Origin: Pseudomonas sp. MM211
GTDB lineage: Bacteria; Pseudomonadota; Gammaproteobacteria; Pseudomonadales; Pseudomonadaceae
DNA: 64,000 nucleotides
NCBI RefSeq assembly: GCF_020386635.1
Contig: NZ_CP081942.1
Span: 4,402,001 to 4,466,000 of the forward strand
Reading direction: 5' to 3'
Shown here: positions 45,156 to 54,146 of the stretch, piece after piece
How the letters are laid out: the number at the start of each line of letters is the position of its first letter
Numbering within the stretch: the stretch's first letter is position 1
The notes under the pieces: model-generated
The model's input: the letters and a program-made list of their open reading frames with translations, nothing else
Databases searched by the model: none
What the model was told of the DNA's origin: nothing
Program-made: the position numbers and the translations under genes

Positions 45156-46514
45156 ATGATGAGACGCTTTCTAAAATCACCCATTACGCTCCTCGCATCA
45201 GTCACCGTAATGGCGGGAGCTGCGGGAGCTCAGGACGGAACAAGAAACCCCGCTTACGACGCGTTCATACTGATTCCCGAGAGCCCCTCCTCCGCTTATG
45301 TCGACGCCACGGCAACTCATGTTCCCATCGCCCCCAGTCTTCACGCTACCGACTCGGTATTTATCGACGTCGACGATGACGGGCATTTGGACGTGGTGGT
45401 TTCAGTCGAGTACGGGGTTAACAGGCTCTATTTGAACGATGGCACCGGGCGACTGACCTACGTGCCCGATGCCTTTGGGACAGAGCCTCATGACAACGAG
45501 CATGTGAAAGCTGCCGACTTCGACGGCGACGGCAATATGGATGTGGTTTTCGTCGCTGAATCCGATGAGGTACACCAGCTGTTTCTGGGTGATGGCAAAG
45601 GTGGTTTTATCGATGCCAGCGAGCGTCTCCCGGCACATAGCCAAGGTAATGGATTGGCAGTCGGCGACGTAAACGGCGACGGATTGCCTGATATCGTGGT
45701 GGGCAGTACAGGCGAAACGGGGCACACGCCAGACGCGGAGATCGTTCCGGCTAGCAACCTGCTCTTCCTCAACGATCCGAAGCGCCCAGGGCACTTCATC
45801 GACGCCACGAAAACACACCTCCCCGATAGCAATGATCAGACGGAAAGCATTGCGCTTGCCGATATGACCGGCGACGGCCATCTGGACATGGTGATCGCGA
45901 GCCCGGCCCATCCAAATCGATTGCTGATCAACGATGGGCAAGGCCGGTTCACCGACGCATCTGATCGGCTTGATCTACAAGTGCCGATGGAAACCCGCGA
46001 AGTGCAGGTTTTCGATGCGAACGGAGATGGCCTCAATGACATTCTGTTCTTCAACATTACGAGCAATAACTTCGGCTGGGACAAAGATCCGCAGACCCGG
46101 CTTCTGATCAACAACGGCAAAGGCCGCTTCATTGACGAAACCACCCAACGCCTGCCAGCGCACCGCTTCTCGAGCTGGGCGGGCAAGATAGTCGACTTCA
46201 ACAACGACGGTGCCCCGGATATTCTCGCCGGCGCGATTCAGGTACCTGGGTTCGTACCGCTGCAGTTGAGAGCTTGGCAGAATGATGGCAAGGGCTTCTT
46301 CAAGGATGTCACGCTTGAGGCGGTACCTGGCATTACCGTTGGTCGAAGCTGGAGCATGGGCTCTGGCGACCTCGATGGCGACGGCAAGACCGACATCTTC
46401 ATTGGCGGCTGGGGCACACAAGCCAGGCTGCTGCTTACCGATAAACAAGGCTATCAAGATGCCCTGCCCGCGCAGCAAAGATTGACGCCAGCTCGTAGCA
46501 AAGAGCACAACTAG
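45156..46514 (+). CDS. Secreted VCBS/FG-GAP seven-bladed propeller protein
   Basis: Protein of 452 residues with a Sec-type signal peptide (MMRRFLKSPITLLASVTVMAG). The mature part contains seven calcium-loop repeats of the DxDxDG type: DVDDDGHLD, DFDGDGNMD, DVNGDGLPD, DMTGDGHLD, DANGDGLND, DFNNDGAPD and DLDGDGKTD. This is the number expected for a closed seven-bladed beta-propeller as in FG-GAP/integrin-alpha-like domains. Each blade also ends in an LFLNDGxGxFxDAT-like strand. GGAGG lies 10 nt before the start. It stands alone and is divergent from LysR paralogue 2. The ligand or partner is unknown. Confidence 0.88.
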   Translation: MMRRFLKSPITLLASVTVMAGAAGAQDGTRNPAYDAFILIPESPSSAYVDATATHVPIAPSLHATDSVFIDVDDDGHLDVVVSVEYGVNRLYLNDGTGRLTYVPDAFGTEPHDNEHVKAADFDGDGNMDVVFVAESDEVHQLFLGDGKGGFIDASERLPAHSQGNGLAVGDVNGDGLPDIVVGSTGETGHTPDAEIVPASNLLFLNDPKRPGHFIDATKTHLPDSNDQTESIALADMTGDGHLDMVIASPAHPNRLLINDGQGRFTDASDRLDLQVPMETREVQVFDANGDGLNDILFFNITSNNFGWDKDPQTRLLINNGKGRFIDETTQRLPAHRFSSWAGKIVDFNNDGAPDILAGAIQVPGFVPLQLRAWQNDGKGFFKDVTLEAVPGITVGRSWSMGSGDLDGDGKTDIFIGGWGTQARLLLTDKQGYQDALPAQQRLTPARSKEHN

Positions 46515-46926
46515 AGCGTGTACTTACCTGCGTAGCGCCTTGCGCCTGAGTGGCAGGACAGCAGTCCGTCTCAGGAGTCGTCAAGCCGCTCCTACAGGTG
46601 GAAGGCTGTTCAAGGCGCGGGCAACAGAGTACCTGGGTGAGCGCATCAAGAAGGCGACGTCTCGATGTCGCTCGGAGGCATTAAAGCGTCGAGCATGGGC
46701 GGTTGTGGCTGGGCGCATCGGGGCATCCTCAGCCACTCGAATTCTTATAATCCGAAACTGCAGTGCTCTCAGTACGCCGCCGCTTCCTCCCCCGACAAAG
46801 CGACTACACGGGGGTTGGTAGACATCGCCAAAGCGATCGCAATTTTTGCACTGCCTGGGTCGAACCGAAGCTGTAGCAGCGCCCAGGAAACTGCCGTGCG
46901 GCAATTTTCACAGTGGAGGAGCCAGC
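46515..46926. other. Intergenic stretch upstream of azlCD
   Basis: No gene is supported in 412 bp. A TATAAT hexamer at 46746-46751 may be the -10 element of the azlCD promoter, but no clear -35 lies at the proper distance. The left part should hold the end of the VCBS transcript. Frames crossing it have no ribosome site. Confidence 0.4.
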
Positions 46927-47667
46927 ATGCCCTACCGAACAAGAGCAGACGCTTTTTGGGCAGGTGTCCGTGCGCTCATTCCATTGACCCCAGGCGTGGT
47001 TCCATTCGGGCTTCTGGCAGGTGTCATGGCCATCGGAGTCGGCATGACACCGGGCATGGCGATGGGCATGACGTTGCTGTTCTATTCCGGCTCGGCGCAG
47101 ATGGTCGCGCTGCAGTTGCTGCAAGACGATGTCTTGCCAGTGGCGATCATATTCACTGCATTGATCATCAATCTGCGTTTCCTGATGTACAGCGCGTCGC
47201 TTGCCCCTTACCTGCATCACCTGCCTCGGCGCTGGACATGGCCTCTGTCTTACATGCTGTCCGACCAGTCGTACGCCACCTGTATTCTCAAATTGTCATC
47301 AGGCGAACTGGGACGCTTTGCTCACTTCTTTTATGCCGGTACGGCGCTGACCATGTGGTTGTCCTGGCAGCTCTCGGTCATGGCCGGCATCTTTCTGGGC
47401 ACCAGCATTCCCGATACCTGGTCGCTGAGCTTCGCGATCCCCCTTTCGTTTCTGGCTCTGCTGGTTCCGGCGATCCGCAATTCGGCAAGCCTTGGCGCTG
47501 CTGTGGTCGCAGGCGTGGTCGCGGTATGGGCAGTCAACATGCCGTATAACCTGGGCCTGCTGACTGCATCGATAGCCGGTATCGGTGCGGGGCTGCTGAT
47601 CAGCAAGACGCGCCAGCAAACGGCGGATGACACGAGCGTCAGCAATGCCGAGCGAGAAGCCCCATGA
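46927..47667 (+). CDS. azlC: AzlC-family branched-chain amino-acid exporter, large subunit
   Basis: Membrane protein of 246 residues with about 7-8 helices. Family segments are FWAGVRALIPLTPGVVPFGLLAGVMA, GMTLLFYSGSAQMVALQLL and LIINLRFLMYSASLAPYL. The ATG at 46927 has GTGGAGGAG upstream, while a longer frame from 46846 is non-conserved. It overlaps azlD by 4 bp (ATGA). AzlC with AzlD exports branched-chain amino acids or analogues (azaleucine resistance in Bacillus); YgaZ/YgaH of E. coli exports valine. Which amino acid is exported here is not known. Confidence 0.92.
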   Translation: MPYRTRADAFWAGVRALIPLTPGVVPFGLLAGVMAIGVGMTPGMAMGMTLLFYSGSAQMVALQLLQDDVLPVAIIFTALIINLRFLMYSASLAPYLHHLPRRWTWPLSYMLSDQSYATCILKLSSGELGRFAHFFYAGTALTMWLSWQLSVMAGIFLGTSIPDTWSLSFAIPLSFLALLVPAIRNSASLGAAVVAGVVAVWAVNMPYNLGLLTASIAGIGAGLLISKTRQQTADDTSVSNAEREAP

Positions 47668-47990
47668 GCGATTTGTTTCTCTGGGGGCTGTTCCTGGCTG
47701 TCGGCCTCGGAACCTTTGCCATACGACTTTCCTTTCTCGAGCTCTATGGCCAGATCAGGATTCCGGCAATTCTCAGCCAAGCCTTGCAGTTCGTTCCTGC
47801 CAGCGTGCTGGCCGCGCTGGTTTTACCGGCGGTGGTATACCCCGGCGGACAAAGCGAAGTGGTATGGAACAGCCCGCAGATTCCGGCCGCCATCGTGGCC
47901 ACCTTGATAGCCTGGAAGGTACGCAATACCACGCTGACGCTCGTGGCGGGCATGGGGACGCTGTGGGCTCTCGAGCTGTTGGGTTGGTGA
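47664..47990 (+). CDS. azlD: AzlD-family exporter, small subunit
   Basis: Membrane protein of 108 residues with about four helices: LFLWGLFLAVGLGTFAIRLSFL, then FVPASVLAALVLPAVVYPGG and the C-terminal NTTLTLVAGMGTLWAL. The start overlaps the azlC stop (ATGA), indicating coupled synthesis of a two-subunit exporter. A strong hairpin at 48042-48072 ends the unit. Confidence 0.92.
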   Translation: MSDLFLWGLFLAVGLGTFAIRLSFLELYGQIRIPAILSQALQFVPASVLAALVLPAVVYPGGQSEVVWNSPQIPAAIVATLIAWKVRNTTLTLVAGMGTLWALELLGW

Positions 47991-48041
47991 TGGAGTTGCA
48001 GTATTTGCACGGCTTAATACTGCTCTACTCTCCATGAGCAA

Positions 48042-48072
48042 GGCATCCAGCACTACTCAAATGCTGGATGCC
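48042..48072. terminator. Bidirectional hairpin between azlD and the aldehyde dehydrogenase gene
   Basis: Perfect 11-bp arms GGCATCCAGCA and TGCTGGATGCC around a 9-nt loop, midway between the two convergent stops. No clear U-run on either strand; position and stability support termination for both transcripts. Confidence 0.6.
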
Positions 48073-48104
48073 CTGATCGCTCCGCGCTGGGCCGAATGAG
48101 CGTG

Positions 48105-49595
48105 CTACGACGCATCGATCCAGATGGTTTTCAGCTCGGTGTACTGGTCATGCGCCCAGATCGATTTGTCGCGCCCACCGAAGCCGGATTCCTTGTAGCC
48201 ACCGAACGGCGTTGATGCGTCACCCTCACCGAAACAGTTGACCGTGACGATGCCGGCACGGATTTCCCGTGACAGGCGCAGCGCGTTGCGCAGGCTGCCG
48301 GTATAGGCCGATGCGGCCAGACCGTAGACGGTGTCGTTGGCCAGGTCGATGGCTTCGTCGATATCCGTGAAGGTGGTCACCGACAGCACAGGGCCGAAGA
48401 TTTCCTCGCGGAACAGGCGACTTTGACGATCCACGTCGTTGACCACGGTCGGCTGAACAAAGATGTTCTTCTCCGTCTGCCCGCCATAAACGATGTCCAG
48501 TTTGTCGCTATGCGCCTGATCGAGATAGGAGCGAACCTTCTCGAAGTGCGCCTTGCTGACCATCGCACCGAGGCGATTTTCCGGATCCAGCGGGTCTCCC
48601 ATCTTCCAGCTCTGGATGTGTACACCAATGCGTTCCAGCAACGCATCCCTGACCTCGGCGTGGACGATCAGGCGGGATGAGGCCGAGCAGTTCTCGCCCA
48701 TGTTCCAGAATGCGCCATTGACGATGAACTGGGCGACCTGGTCGATATCCTCGACGTCGTTCATGACGACTGCCGGGTTCTTGCCACCACACTCAAGCAC
48801 GACCTGTTTGAGGTTGGATTCGGCGGCGTACTTGAGGAACAGGCGGCCAGTTTCAGTGGAGCCGGTGAAGCTGACCATGGCGACATCGTTGTGGCGACCA
48901 ATGGGCTCACCGACTTCACGGCCGCCACCGGTGACCACGTTGAACACACCTGCAGGAATCCCCGCTTTGAAGGCCAGCTCGGCGACGCGCAAGGCAGTGA
49001 GTGTGGTTTCTTCAGCCGGTTTGACGACGATGGAACAGCCAGCGGCCAGCGACGGGCTGATCTTCCAGGCCAACATCAGCAGCGGGAAGTTCCAGGGCAG
49101 CACCAGGCCAACCACACCGACCGGCTCACGCACGACCATGGCCATGGCTGCCGAGCCAACCGGCGCGGTGCTGTCGTAGATCTTGTCGATCAACTCGGCG
49201 TGCCAGCGCAGGGTATTGACGGTTTCCGGCAGGTCGACGTTCTGGCATTCCTGAATAGGCTTGCCACTGTCCAGGCTTTCCAACACGGCCAGCTCGTGAG
49301 CGTTATCTTCGAGCAGTTGAGCGAAACGCAGAAGGATGCTTTTACGTGCACCGGGCGAAAGCAGTCGCCAGCGACCATCGTCGAACGCCTCGCGAGCGGC
49401 TGCAACAGCGACGTCTACATCCTCGGCGTTACAGGCTGCGACGTTGGCCAACAGTTCGTCGGTTGCCGGGTTGGTGGTGACGAAGGTTTCGCCCGACAGC
49501 GCATCACGGAACTCACCGCCGATGAAGGCCTGGGTACGGACGTTCAGCTTGGCAGCGATGTCTGCATAAGCTTGTTTGGTGAGCAACTCGGTCAT
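48105..49595 (-). CDS. Aldehyde dehydrogenase (PuuC/KauB-like)
   Basis: NAD(P)-dependent enzyme of 496 residues. The catalytic residues are Asn169 (LPWNFP), Glu268 (VVLECGGKNP) and nucleophile Cys303 (MGENCSASSR); the cofactor region is FTGSTETGR. Overall sequence resembles the gamma-glutamyl-gamma-aminobutyraldehyde / guanidinobutyraldehyde dehydrogenase group. The DHDPS-family gene ends 1 bp upstream, so it is last of the minus-strand run that begins with the betaine transporter. Expected role: oxidation of the aldehyde made by the preceding steps, for example alpha-ketoglutarate semialdehyde if the substrate is a hydroxyproline derivative. That assignment is inference. Confidence 0.92.
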   Translation of the reverse strand: MTELLTKQAYADIAAKLNVRTQAFIGGEFRDALSGETFVTTNPATDELLANVAACNAEDVDVAVAAAREAFDDGRWRLLSPGARKSILLRFAQLLEDNAHELAVLESLDSGKPIQECQNVDLPETVNTLRWHAELIDKIYDSTAPVGSAAMAMVVREPVGVVGLVLPWNFPLLMLAWKISPSLAAGCSIVVKPAEETTLTALRVAELAFKAGIPAGVFNVVTGGGREVGEPIGRHNDVAMVSFTGSTETGRLFLKYAAESNLKQVVLECGGKNPAVVMNDVEDIDQVAQFIVNGAFWNMGENCSASSRLIVHAEVRDALLERIGVHIQSWKMGDPLDPENRLGAMVSKAHFEKVRSYLDQAHSDKLDIVYGGQTEKNIFVQPTVVNDVDRQSRLFREEIFGPVLSVTTFTDIDEAIDLANDTVYGLAASAYTGSLRNALRLSREIRAGIVTVNCFGEGDASTPFGGYKESGFGGRDKSIWAHDQYTELKTIWIDAS

Positions 49596-49596
49596 G

Positions 49597-50499
49597 TCAG
49601 GCCTCCTGAGTGATCAGCGATACGTTTTTCTTCAGCGCGGCCACGACGCGCTCCAGTTCGGTTTTTTCGTCGCTGCTCATATCCTTGAGCGGAGCCCGTA
49701 CACCACCGGCGCGAAGGCCGCTGATTTCGCAACCATGCTTGATCGACTGAACGAACTTGCCGCCCTCCAGGAAGTCCATCAGCGGCAGCATCGCTGCCAT
49801 GATGCGGCGGCCCTTGTCGAAGTCCTTTTCGATCACGCACGCCTCATAGAGCGCGACGTGCTCGCGTGGCACGAAGTTGGAGCCGGCGCACACCCAGCTG
49901 CGGGCGCCCCAGGCGAAGAACTCCAACGCCTGGTCGTCCCAACCGCAGGAAATCTGCAGGTTGGGTCGATGAACCGCGAGGTGATGCAGGCTCGCCATAT
50001 CACCCGAACTTTCCTTGATCGCCTGAATGTTCTTGCATGCAGCCACGGCGTCGAAGAATTGCGGCTGCATGGCCACGTTCATGCGGCCGGGATAGTTGTA
50101 GAGCATGATCGGCAGGCCAGCGGCTTTGTCCACGGTGAGCACGTGTTCGCCGATTTCCTGCTGGGTTGGCAGTGCATAGGGTGGCGTGCCGACGAGGATG
50201 GCGTCAGCCTTTTGGGACTTGGCCACCTCGGCGAAGAGCACGGAATCCTCGGTGCGAATGGCGCCTGTGCCAATTACCAGCGGCAGGCGGTTGCCTATCA
50301 CCTCGCGAGCACGGGTGATCAACGCGATACGCTCTTCGCTGGTATGGGCGTAGTACTCACCCGTAGAGCCACCGATGACGATGCCGTGTACCCTGGCCTC
50401 GATCAGGTATTCGAGGACCTCCGCAAACGCACCATGGTCGATCTCGCCATTGCTCTGCAGCGGAGTAATGGCCGGAGTGAAGATGCCGTCGAAGTTCAT
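49597..50499 (-). CDS. DHDPS-family lyase/deaminase
   Basis: TIM-barrel class I aldolase of 300 residues from the dihydrodipicolinate synthase superfamily. The Schiff-base lysine is Lys162 in IKESSGD, the tyrosine segment is LYNYPGRMN (about 133-141) and the GGSTGEYY loop lies at 43-50. The start at 50499 has GAGG 8 nt upstream. Biosynthetic dapA is normally elsewhere, so a catabolic role is likely. Relatives include pyrroline-4-hydroxy-2-carboxylate deaminase, N-acetylneuraminate lyase and 2-keto-3-deoxy-sugar acid lyases. The gene is between the FAD oxidoreductase and the aldehyde dehydrogenase, matching oxidase, deaminase, dehydrogenase order of hydroxyproline degradation. Confidence 0.9.
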   Translation of the reverse strand: MNFDGIFTPAITPLQSNGEIDHGAFAEVLEYLIEARVHGIVIGGSTGEYYAHTSEERIALITRAREVIGNRLPLVIGTGAIRTEDSVLFAEVAKSQKADAILVGTPPYALPTQQEIGEHVLTVDKAAGLPIMLYNYPGRMNVAMQPQFFDAVAACKNIQAIKESSGDMASLHHLAVHRPNLQISCGWDDQALEFFAWGARSWVCAGSNFVPREHVALYEACVIEKDFDKGRRIMAAMLPLMDFLEGGKFVQSIKHGCEISGLRAGGVRAPLKDMSSDEKTELERVVAALKKNVSLITQEA

Positions 50500-50572
50500 G
50501 GGTAGAGCCTCCATCTGGTTGATTCATTGATAGTGCGGAACCGGAGCACCGCGTTTCGGCAGTACGTTGGCC

Positions 50573-51892
50573 TCAGCTCTCCCGCCCTGCCCGGCGCTGC
50601 CCCCACAGCAGGTTCAGATTGACCCCTGCTGACAGGAACGGCTGCGGTGGGTTTGCGTTGGGGCCTGGAGCGGCCAGCAGGAAATCGATCAAGTCATTGC
50701 GTTCGCCAGCGAGCCAGTCGGCCAGCAACTTACCGGTGATGGTGCCGCGTGTTACGCCCAGCCCGTTGCAGCCCAGAGCGCCATAGACGTTAGGTGCCAA
50801 CTGGCCGAAGAAGCCGTTGTGGTTGCGGGTCATCGCCAGTGCGCCGCCCCAGGTGTATTCGAAATCGACGTTGGGCAGCATGGGGAAACGTTGTGCATAA
50901 GAGGCCCTGTGACGCTGCAGAAAACGCTGCAGGTATTTGGGGTTACTGCGGCCATCAGGGTTGAAACTGAAGCTGTTGCGAATCAGCAGACGGTTGTCCG
51001 GCGTGCGGCGAACCGTGGTGCCGAACGGATCGGCCGGAATGACTCCCCAGTAGGGTTTGCCTTGCAGGCGCGCCTGTTCGTCACTGGTGAGTTGGCGGGT
51101 GATGCTGCCGTAGGTGAAGATCGGCAGCATGCGCCCGTGCAGAAAACCGAAATGCTGACCAAAGGAATTGTTGGCCAGCACCAGCCGGCTGGCAGAGATG
51201 CTGCCAGCGGCATGCCGTAAGCGTGTTTTATTGGTGCCGTATTCAACTTCCAGAATCGGCGTGCGCTCGTAAAGCGTCACGTTCGCGGGCAGGTTGTCGG
51301 CCAGGCCTTTGACCAGCGCCGAAGGCTGAATCAACACCGCTCCCGGGGTGTACAAAGCCTGGCGATAGAAGTGCGTGCCAATGTGATGCGGCAACTCTTG
51401 CTCGCTGAGCATTTCATAAGGCTGGCCGAGCTTGTCCAGGCCACGGCGGTATGCATCGAGCACGGCCAGGCCTCGCCGCTCGACTGCGGCCTGATACTTC
51501 CCGCAGGCCTTCATCTGGCAGTCGATACCAAAGGTCTCGACCCACTGGCTGAGCAGACGCTGGCCAGCCAGGTTCAGTTTGAGAACGGTTCTGGCGATAT
51601 CGAGATCGCCGATGTAATCCTCGGCGCCGATGTCATGGGGCAAATCGATTGCAAAGCCGGCGTTGCGCCCGGAGGGGCCGAGGCCAACCTCCTGCGCCTC
51701 TATCAGCACCACTTCGTCATCCGGGAAGTTCAGCGCCAGTTGCCGAGCTGCCGAGAGGCCGGTAAACCCCGCGCCGATGACCACCCAGGGTGCCTCACTG
51801 TGGCCATGATGGCTGGCACAGGGTTTACGCGGCGGGCTGAGGTGGAACCAGCCACAGCTGTTGTCATCGGCAGGCAAGGCGTGAACTTTCAT
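50573..51892 (-). CDS. DAO-family FAD-dependent oxidoreductase
   Basis: Flavoenzyme of 439 residues. The dinucleotide-binding motif VVIGAGFTGLSAARQLAL occurs at about 37-54 after an N-terminal extension with CGWFHLSPPRKPC. GLGPSGRNAGFAIDLPHDIG is the conserved substrate-side loop of glycine/sarcosine/putrescine-type oxidases, and the C-terminus has the GCNGLGVTRG flavin segment. Such enzymes oxidise secondary or tertiary amines and N-methyl amino acids. In this cluster it could demethylate or dehydrogenate the product of the Rieske oxygenase. It starts 95 bp after the GlxA-type regulator and is followed by the DHDPS-family gene after 73 bp. Confidence 0.9.
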   Translation of the reverse strand: MKVHALPADDNSCGWFHLSPPRKPCASHHGHSEAPWVVIGAGFTGLSAARQLALNFPDDEVVLIEAQEVGLGPSGRNAGFAIDLPHDIGAEDYIGDLDIARTVLKLNLAGQRLLSQWVETFGIDCQMKACGKYQAAVERRGLAVLDAYRRGLDKLGQPYEMLSEQELPHHIGTHFYRQALYTPGAVLIQPSALVKGLADNLPANVTLYERTPILEVEYGTNKTRLRHAAGSISASRLVLANNSFGQHFGFLHGRMLPIFTYGSITRQLTSDEQARLQGKPYWGVIPADPFGTTVRRTPDNRLLIRNSFSFNPDGRSNPKYLQRFLQRHRASYAQRFPMLPNVDFEYTWGGALAMTRNHNGFFGQLAPNVYGALGCNGLGVTRGTITGKLLADWLAGERNDLIDFLLAAPGPNANPPQPFLSAGVNLNLLWGQRRAGRES

Positions 51893-51987
51893 GAGTGCTG
51901 AACCATTGCAATTGAGGAAGCGGCCTGAATGCAGGGCGTACTGAGCTACACCCGCTGGCTGGCGAGCGGGTTCGTTGGTTATCGTGA

Positions 51988-53049
51988 TCAGGTGCTCGGC
52001 TGTGCCTGGAAAGCCGAGTGGTGGCTCAAATGCGAGTCGTAGGTGGTTCTGAATTCCATCGGCGGCAGCCCGAACAGATCCTTGAAACGACGGTGAAAGT
52101 GCGGGTAGCTGACGAACCCGGTAGCCAGTGCTACATCGGTCAGTGAGCGGTTGCTGTGGACGATCAACTGGCGCGCGCGAGTCAGGCGCAGCTCCAGGTA
52201 ATAGCGCAGCGGTGGCGCGTTCAGGTGACGCGAGAAACGACGCTCTAGCTGTCGCCGTGAGACGCCGACCTGATCAGCGATCAGCTCGATGTCCAGCGGC
52301 TCTTCTATGTTCTCCTCCATCATCGACAACGCCACACTCAACGGTTTGGGGAGGCACCTGCCACTCGGCCTCGAGATGGCGGGCAAATCCTGTTGATGAC
52401 GCTCCGGCTGGTGCAGGCGCTTGATCTCGTCCTCGAACACCGGTGTATGCCCCAGTGCGCAGCGCTTCATCACCGCCAGCATCAAGTCCAGCACCGCACC
52501 AGGTTCGGCACTGGTGCCAACGCGGCCGCTGAGTGCGTGACCACTGCCACCGAGATCCAAAGACGGGTGATACTCCTTGATCGGCGCAAGACTATCGGGG
52601 TGGCATACACCGGCCCGGTTTTCGAGAAGCCCAGCCTGCGCCAGATGAAATGCAGCGTTCCACAGGCCGCACATCATCGTGCGCTCGAGGGCGGCGCGGC
52701 GCAGCACCTTACTCAGTACGGCGTTTGGCGCCAGCCTGACGCGGTGCCCTCCGACGAGCACAAGCATATGGTGCTGCACACGAACCAGCGGCAGGCGCTG
52801 GGTATCAACCGTCACACCCACATCACTACAGATGGCACCACCAGTCAGCGACCATGTACTGATCTGGTAGTCGACACCCTGCTCGAGTGCAGTGCCCGTA
52901 TTGAGCGCGTCCAGTGCAGTGGAAAAGGACGTCAGAGAAAACTGGTCAAGCAGGATGAAGGCGACACGAACACAGCGGCTTGCCGGAGTGCCACCCACGC
53001 CAAACACCTGGTTTCGTGATTTCAGTACGCTTTGAAAGGAGTCTTTCAT
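51988..53049 (-). CDS. GlxA-family AraC regulator (DJ-1/PfpI-like sensor), first copy
   Basis: Protein of 353 residues. The N-terminal GATase1/DJ-1-like domain (about 25-215; VRVAFILLDQFSLTSFSTALDALN, VLVGGHRVR, MCGLWNAAFHLAQAGLL) lacks a catalytic cysteine elbow, as in GbdR, CdhR and ArgR. The C-terminal AraC domain has PLDIELIADQVGVSRRQLERRFSRHL and SLTDVALATGFVSYPHFHRRF. Members regulate betaine, carnitine and arginine catabolism in Pseudomonas. It sits within the transporter/oxidoreductase run, 31 bp after proX-like, so it probably activates this run. An AGGTGA ribosome site precedes the start. Confidence 0.92.
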   Translation of the reverse strand: MKDSFQSVLKSRNQVFGVGGTPASRCVRVAFILLDQFSLTSFSTALDALNTGTALEQGVDYQISTWSLTGGAICSDVGVTVDTQRLPLVRVQHHMLVLVGGHRVRLAPNAVLSKVLRRAALERTMMCGLWNAAFHLAQAGLLENRAGVCHPDSLAPIKEYHPSLDLGGSGHALSGRVGTSAEPGAVLDLMLAVMKRCALGHTPVFEDEIKRLHQPERHQQDLPAISRPSGRCLPKPLSVALSMMEENIEEPLDIELIADQVGVSRRQLERRFSRHLNAPPLRYYLELRLTRARQLIVHSNRSLTDVALATGFVSYPHFHRRFKDLFGLPPMEFRTTYDSHLSHHSAFQAQPST

Positions 53050-53080
53050 GATTCACCTGCCTGCCCAGAAAACTCTGCCC

Positions 53081-54106
53081 TTACTGCTGTCCAGCTGCCC
53101 GTGCATCTTTCAGCCAGCTGTGCCATTCGGTCTGGTGAGCACTGATCCACTCCTGGGCCTGGCGCTTTATAGCCTCGAGTGACTTCTCGCCATTTTGCAT
53201 ACGCAGGTTCTGTGCGCTTTCGTCTTCAGTGGATATCCGGACTTTGGAAAGGAAGGTGCGCGCTGCCGGATTTTCCTCGGCGAACTCCTTGTTAAGAACC
53301 GCCTTCACGTTGTCGATCGGAGCGCCGAGATTCTTGCCATCAAACGTGGTGTTCACGTCATTCTTGCCGTCGGGCAATGAAGTGAATGGAACCGGCAGCC
53401 ATACGACGTCACGCCCCTCCACCAACACGCCAGAGATCCATTGCGGCACCCAGGTGTAGTAGAGAATCGGTTGCCCCTGCTGATAGCGAGAAATGGTGTC
53501 GGCCATCAGGGCGAAGTAAGAGCCACGGTTATTGGTGACGGTATCGTTGAGGCCGTAAGCCTTGAGCTGGTGCTCGATGATCACCTCGCAACCCCAACCA
53601 GGGTTGCAGCCGGTCAGATCTGCCTTGCCGTCACCGTTGCTGTCGAAGAGTTTGGCGATTTCTGGCTTCTTGAGGTCAGACACGTCCTTGATGTGGTGGG
53701 CATCGGCGGTTTTCTTGTCGATCATGAAGCCTTGCAATACCCCGGGCATCACGTCACCGACCGCAGTCATCACGTCATCGCCGCCAGCCTTGGCGTAGAA
53801 CGCAGCATGCAGGTGCTCCCACATGTGCACGGTGAAGTCTGCATCGCCGTAAGACAGCGCCAGAAACAATGCTGGGTAGTCAGTCTCTTTCGGTTGTTTG
53901 ACCTCGTAGCCAAGCGCCTCGAGCCCCGCTATAGCTATTTCGCCGCGAAAACGCTCTTCGGCGATGGTCGGGAAGATAGGCGTGACCGATACCCCCTCGC
54001 CGGGTTTGTCCGGGTTGGCTGCCTGAGCGGCGGATACCAGAATCATGCCGATAACCGGAGCGGTCATGGCGGCAACGATAGCTCTCTTGCACATGGAGAA
54101 ATTCAT
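53081..54106 (-). CDS. proX: Glycine betaine/proline-betaine-type substrate-binding protein
   Basis: Periplasmic protein of 341 residues with a Sec signal peptide (...AIVAAMTAPVIGMILVSAAQAA). The OpuAC-type fold is indicated by TIAEERFRGEIAIAGLEALGYEV, DADFTVHMWEHLHAAFY, GCNPGWGCEVIIEHQL and the aromatic-rich YYTWVPQWISGVLVEGRDVVWLPVPF. Tryptophans in such stretches form the box that holds a trimethylammonium group in this family. It is the third gene of the ABC importer unit after the ATPase and permease genes. The ligand is a quaternary ammonium compound or similar osmolyte; the exact compound cannot be read from sequence. Confidence 0.9.
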   Translation of the reverse strand: MNFSMCKRAIVAAMTAPVIGMILVSAAQAANPDKPGEGVSVTPIFPTIAEERFRGEIAIAGLEALGYEVKQPKETDYPALFLALSYGDADFTVHMWEHLHAAFYAKAGGDDVMTAVGDVMPGVLQGFMIDKKTADAHHIKDVSDLKKPEIAKLFDSNGDGKADLTGCNPGWGCEVIIEHQLKAYGLNDTVTNNRGSYFALMADTISRYQQGQPILYYTWVPQWISGVLVEGRDVVWLPVPFTSLPDGKNDVNTTFDGKNLGAPIDNVKAVLNKEFAEENPAARTFLSKVRISTEDESAQNLRMQNGEKSLEAIKRQAQEWISAHQTEWHSWLKDARAAGQQ

Positions 54107-54146
54107 GAGTCACCTGCTGATGTTTTTAATTAGAGGAAAGGCAAGT

